Positions 1 through 6,200 of a stretch of DNA of 14,949 nt are shown in pieces. The DNA is from SCGC-AAA252-I15 sp043822165 (lineage in GTDB: Archaea > Altiarchaeota > Altiarchaeia > IMC4 > SCGC-AAA252-I15): contig JBDRCA010000016.1 in assembly GCA_043822165.1 (NCBI GenBank), positions 1-14,949 of the forward strand. Reading direction: 5' to 3'. Numbering within the stretch: the first letter of the stretch is position 1; the number at the start of each line of letters is the position of its first letter. Below the pieces are notes generated by a model. That model was not told the origin of the DNA, ran no database searches, and worked only from the letters and a program-made list of their open reading frames with translations. The position numbers and the translations under genes are program-made.

Positions 1-444
1 TATGATGCTGTTGAATTTTGGGATTAAGTAATTTACGGTGTACCATGCCTGATAGTAGTGGTATGAGTGGTCGTTGTTTGAGATTATTCCCTCTGAGAAC
101 AGCCCAAACCTCCATGAAAGGAAGACAACTATTAAAATCAGAAAGCAAAAAAATAATTGTAAATCTTTTTTCTTAATTGTTTCATGTGCTCTGTTCGCAT
201 ATCCGACAAACTTCCCCAATTTTATTTCATAGACTAGTCTATTAATCCATTCGTCTTTTATTAGCATATGGAATCCCCACAGAGTCCACAGGGACGGGAG
301 AAGGAGCATTACTATGAATTTCCACGAGTCTACGTCGTATGATGGTGTTAAGCTACTCTGCAATATGACGGATAACGAATAAAACAACAGGAAAATCAGG
401 ACAGATATGCCCAGGTATACTCTGTCAATAATTCTTTTTCTCAT
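1..444 (-). CDS. Multi-pass membrane protein, N-terminal part (runs off window)
   Basis: The minus strand is open from an ATG at 442-444 to the window edge, giving 148 residues with no stop; a TGA lies five codons upstream of the ATG, so this is the first possible start. Three hydrophobic stretches are visible at about residues 9-28, 42-61 and 95-112, separated by a charged cytoplasmic-looking segment (62-94). After the third comes a loop with D125, H126 and H129 in the stretch DHSYHYYQAWY. An Asp/His-containing loop after an early membrane helix resembles the first external loop of GT-C type membrane glycosyltransferases and related archaeal membrane proteins, but that assignment is inference from a short motif. 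The real topology and function need the missing C-terminal part. The neighbouring exported protein and methyltransferases are compatible with an envelope role. Confidence 0.75.
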   Translation of the reverse strand, partial: MRKRIIDRVYLGISVLIFLLFYSLSVILQSSLTPSYDVDSWKFIVMLLLPSLWTLWGFHMLIKDEWINRLVYEIKLGKFVGYANRAHETIKKKDLQLFFCFLILIVVFLSWRFGLFSEGIISNNDHSYHYYQAWYTVNYLIPKFNSII

Positions 445-448
445 TTTA

Positions 449-550
449 TCATTCCAGCCTCATTTTTTTCGCGATGCAGAATAACTGTGATCCAATAGGG
501 GTGTGCAAAGCGATTTTTTCGAGGGACAATTCATACATTCTCTCTATCAT
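449..550 (-). CDS. Possible 33-residue small ORF upstream of the membrane protein
   Basis: An ATG at 548-550 opens a 33-codon frame that ends in TGA at 449-451, four bases before the ATG of the membrane protein. The product would be mixed in character (MIERMYELSLEKIALH at its start), with one Cys and no membrane segment. A very AT-rich stretch (555-572) sits just upstream and could hold a TATA box. Tight spacing to the next start argues for a real leader gene or translationally coupled peptide. Shortness and lack of any recognisable motif argue against. I cannot assign a function. Confidence 0.3.
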   Translation of the reverse strand: MIERMYELSLEKIALHTPIGSQLFCIAKKMRLE

Positions 551-666
551 ATGAATCAAAAATAAAAAATTAAATCTTCCTCACATTTACGACAACTAAT
601 CAAGGATATGCTACACTCGTTTATTGACGGTTTGTCCTTCACTCGTCCTTGCGTTTGGTTGCTGGT

Positions 667-959
667 TTAGGGCGCTCTTTTTTTAGGGGTGATGGAGCCG
701 TCAGGGTTAACGTCGACAAAGATGCTTACGATATCGTCTCTTTTTACACCCACCGGTTTGTGCACGTCGTCATTATGCCTACGTACCGGTCATTGAAGGA
801 GTTACCACATAGGAACTATTGGTTACGCGTTCGTCTGCTTCCCATGCTCTGTTTAGGCATCCGATGGCGTGGACTCTCAACCAGGTTTGATGTCTTTTCA
901 GTGGTTGCGGCAGGGACTGCCGCAACCGTCTTGTCCGGGTTTGATGGTGTCTTTAAACC
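667..959 (-). pseudogene. Decayed tandem copy of the C-terminal domain of the upstream repeat protein
   Basis: Directly after the TAG (960-962) of the repeat-protein gene, three frames on the minus strand continue, in order, a protein that aligns with residues about 630-698 of that gene. Frame 1 (876-959) gives a stretch ending TTEKTSNLVE. Frame 2 (about 797-877) gives RVHAIGCLNRAWEADERV, matching RVDGLACLNTALELDPKI of the intact gene. Frame 3 (753-800) gives SFNDRYVGIMTTCTNR, matching PFNAWYTGIGDTAAR. The last frame (667-756) gives DIVSIFVDVNPDGSITPK, matching SKITMTVTPDGTLKVV, then TAA at 667-669. Shifts fall near 876, 798 and 754. The match is at protein level while the DNA has drifted, so this is an old duplicate rather than a recent repeat. 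No start codon or N-terminal part is preserved. A sequencing-error explanation would need three separate indels. Confidence 0.7.
903..927 (-). terminator. Perfect 11-bp hairpin just 3' of the repeat-protein gene
   Basis: GGTTGCGGCAG (903-913) and CTGCCGCAACC (917-927) are perfectly complementary around a 3-nt loop. It begins 33 nt after the stop codon of the minus-strand gene that ends at 960. There is no T-tract after it on the minus strand, so it is not a classical intrinsic terminator; it could be a 3' end or mRNA-stability structure. It lies inside the decayed coding copy, so it may also be an accident of Ala/Val-rich coding sequence. Confidence 0.35.
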
Positions 960-3056
960 CTATTTCTGGACAACTTTTAGTGTTCCGTCTGGTGTGACGG
1001 TCATGGTTATTTTGCTTCGGTCTCCTTGGAGGCCTCCGCTTCTTGCTGCGGTGTCTCCTATGCCGGTGTACCATGCGTTGAATGGTTGTCCCCATAGTGT
1101 CGTGTTTGCTATTTTGGGGTCTAGTTCTAGTGCTGTGTTCAGGCATGCTAGGCCGTCTACTCTTTTTTTGTTTTCGTCTGGTGTGGTGTTTGTGTCTCCC
1201 CAGTATTTGCATCCTGTTAGTCCGTATAGGGCGCCTAGTTTCGCCCAGGCGTTTGCGTTTTTTTGCAGGTCTGGGTTGGTTTTTAGGGCTCCTTCCAGTT
1301 CCGTGGTTGCTGCGGCTACGTTTGGGAATCCTGTAAGTTGGCCTGCGTCGTTTGTTAGCATACCGTCTACTTTGTCGAGTAGTGTGGGTCCAGCCCCCGT
1401 CGCGTCAGGTGCTGCTGGTTTTATTTTTACTGCTGGTTTGGGTGGTTCCTCAACTTTCTCTTTTTTGGGCTCCTCAACTGGCTTTGGGTTAGGCGTTAAA
1501 ACAGCACCAACTGGTGCGTCAACTTTGACTCCCCCCAGCAGCTGCGCACTTGCTCCGGCAGGCAACTCAATCTCCAAGCCTGTTTCAGGCACTGCTTCTC
1601 CCGCAAGCTTTACTCTGGTGTTGCCGGGTAAATTTTGTTTCGTCGCTTTTTCAGGTGAGATGACTCTGTCGTCTTCTCCTAAGTCGGCTACTCCCTCACC
1701 GGTCAAGGTCATGGTTGCGCCGCTTTTACCGTCCACTACAGTGAATAATTCCGGGAGCTTATGTTTACCCTTTAGTCCTTCGATTTCGCTTAAAGGCGGT
1801 AACGGCATTTCACCGCCGCCGCCGGGAGTTACTAAAATGGTTCCGGCCGGAAAAACCTGTTTAGTCCCCCCCGGAAACAGCATCGTCGCACCCTGCAGGG
1901 GAACAACAAGCCCCTTGAATCCTCCAGCAGGTATCAGTATCTGCCTGCCAGCCGCGGCGTCAGGCGCGCCTGCAACACCCTCATCCACGGAGAAAGCCGC
2001 CTCAACCCTGGGCGTGACGACAACTCCCCCGTCCAAATTAGCATTAGTGTTGCTCAAAACCTCTCCTGTTGTACCGCCAGGAACTTCGAGCGTTGCGTCA
2101 CCCCTCACGACTTCGAGTCTGGCGCCACCGCTTAGTGTTAACTCTGCAGGCCCTGAAAAAGTCGCGCTGTCACCAGCCTGAAGAGTGTACTCGACTTCAG
2201 CTGCAGTAGGCGGTAGATTCACTCCTCCAACCGAGAATTCAGTTCCAGCAGGAAACTTTGATGTCGCCTCATTTTGCAGGACAACCTTGACTGTTCCGTT
2301 GCCCGCAGCCTTCACGCCGCCGCCAACCTCCGGAAGCGTCGCACTCGAACCCCTCTGAAGACCAACCTTTCTGGTGCCAGCTGGATAAGTAAGGGTTGCA
2401 CCGGCATCATCAGTCGCCTTAACCTTCGCATCACCCGTCAGATTCACCTCTGAACCATCAGACACGCTTGCAACATCCCCCGCACCCAAAGTAGTTTCTC
2501 CACCAGCCTCGACTTCAACGTTTGTCGCGTCTGCTCTGGCAACCTGGACACTCTCGGAACACTTTAGTTTGACTCCCTCACCGGTTACGGAGACTCCGCC
2601 AGAAACCTTGAACGAACCACCACCTGCGACAGCGTGCTCTCCGTCTTTCTCAAGCGCAACCGATTCTGTTGTCGGAGTCCTGAATGTTGCCCCGTGTTCG
2701 CGGGCGCCTACTAGCGCGCCTGCCTCCGGTATTGTGATTTCTTCGGCCGGGATTATGACGGGGGCTTTTTCTATTCCCGCGATTCTGGTGTTAGCCCAGG
2801 TTATTATCTTTCCTGTCGCGGGGTCGAATACGTCTACCTTGTGTTCTCCTCGCGCTCTCGTCACGACTCCGGACTGCACTCTGCCGTTTGCAAATGTTAT
2901 CTCGTCTCCCCTGACCTCCAATGGCAAAGACGCCAATGCTGTAAATGCTAGTCCAGCAGCTATCCCCGCAGCCAAACTGCTGTGAAGGCTGCTCCCCGTC
3001 GATTTATCGTCAGAAACTTCCTGGCTAGGAATTGTCTTTCTGGTCTTAACTTTCAC
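960..3056 (-). CDS. Exported/anchored repeat protein with C-terminal TPR-like domain
   Basis: A 698-residue protein starting at GTG (3054-3056); a TAA three codons upstream excludes a longer form. Residues 1-24 are charged, 26-45 form one hydrophobic segment (Ala/Leu-rich), consistent with a signal anchor or a Sec signal. Residues about 50-98 look like a small beta-barrel module (GDEITFANGRVQSGVVTR and a WANTRIAGIEK end). Residues 100-520 are low-complexity Gly/Ala/Val/Thr with recurrent turns such as YPAGT, FPAGT, FPGGT, LPGNT and VPGGT about every one to three strands, suggesting a long beta-sheet or solenoid. Residues 521-555 are a Pro/Lys/Glu linker (PKPVEEPKKEKVEEPPKP). Residues 556-698 are alpha-helical with TPR-like helices (ATTELEGALKTNPD; GLACLNTALELDP) and three Cys in the whole protein (C166, C626, C638). 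I do not recognise the family. The architecture suggests a surface or envelope-associated binding protein (inference). Confidence 0.85.
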   Translation of the reverse strand: MKVKTRKTIPSQEVSDDKSTGSSLHSSLAAGIAAGLAFTALASLPLEVRGDEITFANGRVQSGVVTRARGEHKVDVFDPATGKIITWANTRIAGIEKAPVIIPAEEITIPEAGALVGAREHGATFRTPTTESVALEKDGEHAVAGGGSFKVSGGVSVTGEGVKLKCSESVQVARADATNVEVEAGGETTLGAGDVASVSDGSEVNLTGDAKVKATDDAGATLTYPAGTRKVGLQRGSSATLPEVGGGVKAAGNGTVKVVLQNEATSKFPAGTEFSVGGVNLPPTAAEVEYTLQAGDSATFSGPAELTLSGGARLEVVRGDATLEVPGGTTGEVLSNTNANLDGGVVVTPRVEAAFSVDEGVAGAPDAAAGRQILIPAGGFKGLVVPLQGATMLFPGGTKQVFPAGTILVTPGGGGEMPLPPLSEIEGLKGKHKLPELFTVVDGKSGATMTLTGEGVADLGEDDRVISPEKATKQNLPGNTRVKLAGEAVPETGLEIELPAGASAQLLGGVKVDAPVGAVLTPNPKPVEEPKKEKVEEPPKPAVKIKPAAPDATGAGPTLLDKVDGMLTNDAGQLTGFPNVAAATTELEGALKTNPDLQKNANAWAKLGALYGLTGCKYWGDTNTTPDENKKRVDGLACLNTALELDPKIANTTLWGQPFNAWYTGIGDTAARSGGLQGDRSKITMTVTPDGTLKVVQK

Positions 3057-3061
3057 TGTTC

Positions 3062-3069
3062 TTTAATAT
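3062..3069 (+). promoter_or_regulatory. Candidate TATA box for the double methyltransferase gene
   Basis: TTTAATAT is centred about 35 nt before the TTG start at 3101, which would place transcription start near 3092 and give a very short leader. It sits in a 44-bp divergent gap shared with the repeat-protein promoter. Position and composition only. Confidence 0.35.
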
Positions 3070-3082
3070 CCCTGAAAACAAG

Positions 3083-3090
3083 AATAAAAA
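3083..3090 (-). promoter_or_regulatory. Candidate TATA box for the repeat-protein gene
   Basis: On the minus strand this reads TTTTTATT, centred about 30 nt before the GTG at 3056, the spacing expected for a nearly leaderless archaeal transcript. Confidence 0.4.
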
Positions 3091-3100
3091 TCACAGTTTA

Positions 3101-4462
3101 TTGTTGTTCACTAAAGTGGAAAGCGACGTTTCTGCGTGGAAGGGTTTCTGGGTTAATCAAAGTAAAGTGGTCAAGTATGTCCGGGAGTCTTATTTCACGA
3201 AGGCTTTCACGGACTACGTTAAATCCGTCTCGGGTCTGGGAGATTTGGTGTTGGAGGTGGGGTGCGGGGAGGCATCCGGAAGAAAGCATATCGGAAATTA
3301 CGTCGGCTTGGATTCATGCAGGGACCAGTTGACTCCTGGTGCCGGTTTGTTTGTCGTAGGTGACGTAATGGCCATGCCTTTCAAGGATTCGTCGGTTGAC
3401 GTAGTCTATAGTCAGGGGCTTTTAGAGCATCTTGGTTTTCCGGGGGGTGCTTTGGCGGAGATGTATCGTGTTTCTGGGAAGGTGGTTGTGGGTATTGTTC
3501 CTTCAATGCTTTTTGTGCCGTGGTTTCTGGTTTCCAGGGTTTATCCTCCGTTGTGGCCTTGGATGCGGCAGGGTTTTTATTCCAGGGCTGGCGTTGAAAA
3601 ACTGGTTTTAGGTTACCCTAATTTTTCCGTCAGGTATCTTGCCTCGACTTTCGGCTTGACCATCGGTTTTACAGTCCAGAAGCTTGACAAGGTTTTTTTG
3701 AAGGATTATTACCGAAAGGAGGGTTCGTTGGGGGTTCGCATGAAGCTTATGTATGACAACGAGAACAAGTATAGGAGCTGGTATCACGTGCGACGCAGGG
3801 ATCTTACTGAACGGGTTTTAGGTGATCTACTTGCCTCTGACGGGGTGTACGCCGACATAGGGTGTGGTGAAGGCCAGTTTCTGGAGTATGCCCGCGGTAA
3901 ATGTGCTCGTGTTGTCGGGGTGGATTTGTCGTTAGAGTATCTTGCTTCCGCCAGAAAGGTTGTTCCGGATGGTTTGTATGTGAATGCTGACTGTGAGGCG
4001 TTGCCTTTCAGGGACGGGGTCTTAGATGTCGTCGGCTGCATGGAAGTGTTGGAGCATGTCCCAGAGATTGGTGTTGCGTTGGGAGAGCTTTCTCGCGTTT
4101 CCGGTGACGCTGTGGTGGTTACGTTGCCTACTGAGCGTGCTAATCTTGTCTACAGGCTTGGCCGTTTTTTCCTGGGTTCTCGGGTTGCGATTGCGGAGGG
4201 GTTTGGTGATTGTTTCCGCGGTCATGTTCACGCGTTGAAGCCGGGTGATTTGGAGGATATGGCGGTTGCGTTGGGTTTGAGGGTCGTAAAACTTGTTCCG
4301 GTTCATAGTCTGGGTCTTTCGCCGTTGATGTTTTTTTTGAGTGATAAACTACGGTTTCTGAACAGGTTGTCCGGCATCGTAATACGGGTCGGTGATTTTC
4401 TGGAGGATGTTTTCCCGTTCAAAAGGTTCGGAGTCAACACAGTCTTCGTCTTCAAAAAATAA
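3101..4462 (+). CDS. Fusion of two class I SAM-dependent methyltransferase domains
   Basis: The 453-residue product holds two copies of a type 11-like methyltransferase fold. Domain 1: SAM motif I LVLEVGCGEASG (49-60), acidic D71, and GDVMAMPFKDSSVDVVYSQG (87-106) then LLEH. Domain 2: motif I YADIGCGEGQF (260-270), VVGVDLS (281-287), and ADCEALPFRDGVLDVVGCME (306-325) then VLEH. The two halves match each other in the MPF/LPF-(K/R)D-DVV-LEH block, so an internal duplication is likely. Between them, 118-190 is hydrophobic and aromatic (MLFVPWFLV, YPPLWPW) and could touch membrane or lipid. The target is unknown; small molecules, lipids or sugars are usual for this family. The start is TTG at 3101, with TTG 3104 and GTG 3116 as alternatives; no ATG exists upstream before a stop. 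It ends back to back with Bud32 with no gap. Confidence 0.88.
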   Translation: MLFTKVESDVSAWKGFWVNQSKVVKYVRESYFTKAFTDYVKSVSGLGDLVLEVGCGEASGRKHIGNYVGLDSCRDQLTPGAGLFVVGDVMAMPFKDSSVDVVYSQGLLEHLGFPGGALAEMYRVSGKVVVGIVPSMLFVPWFLVSRVYPPLWPWMRQGFYSRAGVEKLVLGYPNFSVRYLASTFGLTIGFTVQKLDKVFLKDYYRKEGSLGVRMKLMYDNENKYRSWYHVRRRDLTERVLGDLLASDGVYADIGCGEGQFLEYARGKCARVVGVDLSLEYLASARKVVPDGLYVNADCEALPFRDGVLDVVGCMEVLEHVPEIGVALGELSRVSGDAVVVTLPTERANLVYRLGRFFLGSRVAIAEGFGDCFRGHVHALKPGDLEDMAVALGLRVVKLVPVHSLGLSPLMFFLSDKLRFLNRLSGIVIRVGDFLEDVFPFKRFGVNTVFVFKK

Positions 4463-5065
4463 TCAGTGGTATCTTACTCTGTTTTCGATGGTCTCGACTC
4501 TGGTTGAGAGTTCTTTGTCTGGTTTGTATCCTGCAAGGACGTTTTTCCAGATCAACTCGAACCGTGAGGGATGGGTTGCCCTCAGCGACTTTTTCAATAC
4601 CACCAGGTCCATGGCTTTGTCTTCGAGCCGTGTCGAGTGGTAGCCGAGCCCCCAGTCGATTACGTAGACGAGCCCGTCTTTTGCGAGCATGTTGGACGTC
4701 GTCAAGTCGTTGTGGACTATGTTGTTTCCGTGCAGCAGGCGAAGTGATTCACCGACTTTTCTGCTAAGTTTTTTGACGGCGTCTTCCGGCTCTTCCTCGA
4801 AGACTTCTTTCAGTGTTTTGCCGTCCACGTACTCCATTATTATTGTCGCGTCTTTTTCGGAGACTTTGACGACTTTGGGCGCCGGGAACCCGAAGTCCCG
4901 AATCTTCCCCATGAGCTTTGCCTCATGCCTTGTGCGGTACTTGCGCAGGCTATCATCAATCTCTGTGATGCGGTATCTCTTCTTGACTCTGCGTTTGACG
5001 AGGTCGCCCCCCTCAACGTACAAGTCTGCTTCCGCGCCCTTGTAAATCAACACTGGCTCAGTCAT
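4463..5065 (-). CDS. bud32: KEOPS complex kinase/ATPase Bud32
   Basis: A 200-residue RIO/piD261-type small kinase, the usual length for stand-alone archaeal Bud32. Visible motifs: YKGAEADLY (8-16, glycine-rich equivalent), VKRRVKKRYR (23-32, with the ATP-binding Lys K24), E48 in RHEAKLM, MEYVDG hinge (77-82), catalytic loop VHNDLTTSNML (117-127, D120 and N125), then IDWGLG (136-141), and the C-terminal ENRVRYH. In the family Bud32 acts with Kae1, Cgi121 and Pcc1 in making t6A37 on ANN-decoding tRNAs, in the cytosol. Kae1, often fused or adjacent, is not in this window. The metal-binding motif reads DWG where DFG is usual. An AGGAGA Shine-Dalgarno-like sequence lies just before the ATG at 5063-5065. 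It lies downstream of tRNA-Pro on the same strand. Confidence 0.93.
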   Translation of the reverse strand: MTEPVLIYKGAEADLYVEGGDLVKRRVKKRYRITEIDDSLRKYRTRHEAKLMGKIRDFGFPAPKVVKVSEKDATIIMEYVDGKTLKEVFEEEPEDAVKKLSRKVGESLRLLHGNNIVHNDLTTSNMLAKDGLVYVIDWGLGYHSTRLEDKAMDLVVLKKSLRATHPSRFELIWKNVLAGYKPDKELSTRVETIENRVRYH

Positions 5066-5099
5066 CTCTCCTAACTAAAAAAGTTTCTGGTCCGCTCAG

Positions 5100-5165
5100 A
5101 GTCGAACGGACTGTCACGCTCAATTCACACATGCAACGAATTTGCGGGGCTTTAAAGGCCCCCGC
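5100..5165 (+). repeat. Degenerate copy of the tRNA-associated hairpin element, with a GC hairpin
   Basis: AGTCGAACGG (5100-5109) is identical to 13815-13824, and CGCTC-NN-TTCACAC (5117-5130) matches the following part of that copy (13827-13839), with about 7 extra bases between, so the small hairpin itself is broken here. It is followed by a GC-rich stem, GCGGGGC (5144-5150) with GCCCCCGC (5158-5165), loop TTTAAAG. It is preceded by GGTCCGCTCAG, which could be a tRNA-5'-end-like remnant (weak). It points opposite to the tRNA-Pro copy. Confidence 0.4.
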
Positions 5166-5193
5166 TTAATCCGTTATCACAGACAGAGTCATC

Positions 5194-5243
5194 GGGCCAT
5201 AAAGGCGAAGATGGCTCAAGCGTGTAAACGGAGCGAGCCGTTT
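5194..5243 (-). repeat. tRNA-associated hairpin element, copy 3' of tRNA-Pro
   Basis: On the minus strand AAACGG-CTCGCT-CCGTTT (5226-5243) forms a 6-bp stem with a CTCGCT loop and is followed by ACACGC (5220-5225). It starts at the discriminator base of tRNA-Pro. A second stem follows (5211-5217 with 5194-5200, seven pairs including one wobble). Same loop and tail as the copies at 13819 and 14035; the outer stem pairs differ but stay complementary. Confidence 0.6.
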
Positions 5244-5366
5244 GGGTCCGCCGAGATTCGAACTCGGGTTTCCAGCTCTTCGTTTCACTGTTTAGGAACT
5301 TTGTTTGGTCTCCTATCTCTACGAAGCCCCGAGCTGGGAGGATAAACCAAGCTACCCTACGGACCC
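5243..5366 (-). tRNA. tRNA-Pro with ~49-nt intron
   Basis: Acceptor arms GGGTCCG (5360-5366) and CGGACCC (5244-5250) pair fully, discriminator A at 5243, and CCA is not encoded. D arm GGGTAGCTTGGTTTATCCT has A14, G18G19 and A21. The T arm is CCGAG-TTCGAAT-CTCGG. Anticodon stem CCAGC pairs with GCTGG across an inserted stretch; the loop begins TCGGGG. By stem geometry the anticodon is GGG with C33, or CGG with T33 if the register slips one base; both read proline. The intron ends pair CTTCGT with ACGAAG, giving a helix next to the splice region, though I could not draw a strict bulge-helix-bulge. The intron near position 37/38 is typical of Archaea. It is followed at once by a hairpin element. 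Confidence 0.85.
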
Positions 5367-5396
5367 GTTTTGTGTCTTTTTATGTTGTATTACAGG

Positions 5397-6200
5397 TTAA
5401 AATATTTCTTTTAGTGGTTTGAATTCGAAGTCTTTGATTAGTTGCCTGAATTTTTCTTCTGTTTGCTGGAGGAGTGCGTAGTGGATGATGCGCGCCTTCA
5501 TGTTGCAGGCAATCTTGGGGTGTGCGGGGTCAAGCTCCCACGGGTGAATGTAGATGATTGCGGGTTCGCCGTTTTCGTTGGTTTTTTCGATGGCGTGTTT
5601 AGTGAACCAGTATGGTTGCATCCTAAAGAACACTCCTCCCCCGTATGGTATGCGGGCTCCCAGGATTTTCGTCGTCGGGCCCGGGAACTCTTTCAACCCG
5701 TTCGGGAGAGTGTAAGGTCCCTGGGGGGCGTCCACGTTTTTCGCGTGCACTATCCTCGACGGGTAAATGCTCGAGTCTATTGTGATCCCATTCTTCTCTA
5801 ATACGTCTAGCGCCCACAGGCAGTCTCTGGTAATCGAAAAGTTAGGCGCCCTGAAGCTTATCGGTCTTACGCCGCAAGCCGACTCAATCGCGTCAAGCGA
5901 CTTCGCCAAGTCTTCCTCGAATTCAGCCGGAGTCTGCTCGCATACTGGTTTGTGGCTGAATCCGTGCGAGCCAACTTCATGGCCTTTCTCCGCTACTTCT
6001 CTGACAAGCTCCGGGTTTTTCTCGGCCACGCAACCGAGGACGAAGAAGGTCGCCTCCACATCGTATTCATCGAGTATGCCGAGGACTTTCCTGGTCTGCC
6101 CTGCGACTCTCGACTCGAGAGCATCCCATTTGCCTTCGCATTCTTTTTTCAGGCTTGATACGTGGAACCATTCTTCGACGTCGAAGGTTAGTGCGTTCAT
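5397..6200 (-). CDS. Polysaccharide deacetylase (NodB-like, DUF3473-type)
   Basis: A 267-residue metal-dependent carbohydrate deacetylase. Motifs: LTFDVEEWFH (4-13; catalytic/metal Asp region with D7), SHGFSH (78-83; zinc His pair H79, H83), FRAPNFS (116-122) and IHPWELDP (218-225; catalytic His). The DVEEW start and HPWE end are typical of the deacetylases that carry a DUF3473-like tail and act on N-acetylated sugars of exopolysaccharide or cell envelope. No signal peptide, so it probably acts on a cytosolic or lipid-linked sugar (inference). The frame is open 69 codons further up, but that part is Arg-rich antisense of mazG; the ATG at 6198-6200 fits family starts and overlaps the mazG stop as ATGA, implying translational coupling. 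Confidence 0.88.
   Translation of the reverse strand: MNALTFDVEEWFHVSSLKKECEGKWDALESRVAGQTRKVLGILDEYDVEATFFVLGCVAEKNPELVREVAEKGHEVGSHGFSHKPVCEQTPAEFEEDLAKSLDAIESACGVRPISFRAPNFSITRDCLWALDVLEKNGITIDSSIYPSRIVHAKNVDAPQGPYTLPNGLKEFPGPTTKILGARIPYGGGVFFRMQPYWFTKHAIEKTNENGEPAIIYIHPWELDPAHPKIACNMKARIIHYALLQQTEEKFRQLIKDFEFKPLKEIF
5399..5408 (-). promoter_or_regulatory. Candidate TATA box for tRNA-Pro
   Basis: AT-only run on the minus strand (AAATATTTTA type) about 33-42 nt before the tRNA 5' end, overlapping the last codons of the deacetylase gene. Composition and spacing only. Confidence 0.3.

Noticed and set aside
649..2181. 510-codon plus-strand open frame
   Set aside because: Antisense to the repeat protein; Pro/Ser/Val low complexity is what the reverse of a Gly/Ala/Thr-rich gene yields, with no start signal or motif.
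5144..5165. GC hairpin as an intrinsic terminator for Bud32 or tRNA-Pro
   Set aside because: No T-tract directly after the stem on either strand; it is better seen as part of the repeat element.
5085..5240. A second tRNA or a C/D box RNA beside tRNA-Pro
   Set aside because: TTCGACT and CTGA/GATGAC-like pieces occur, but no acceptor/T-arm pairing or correctly spaced C/D boxes can be formed.
5142..5345. Plus-strand 67-codon frame across tRNA-Pro
   Set aside because: Runs through the reverse of the tRNA (EIRTRVS is a typical tRNA artefact) and the hairpin repeats.
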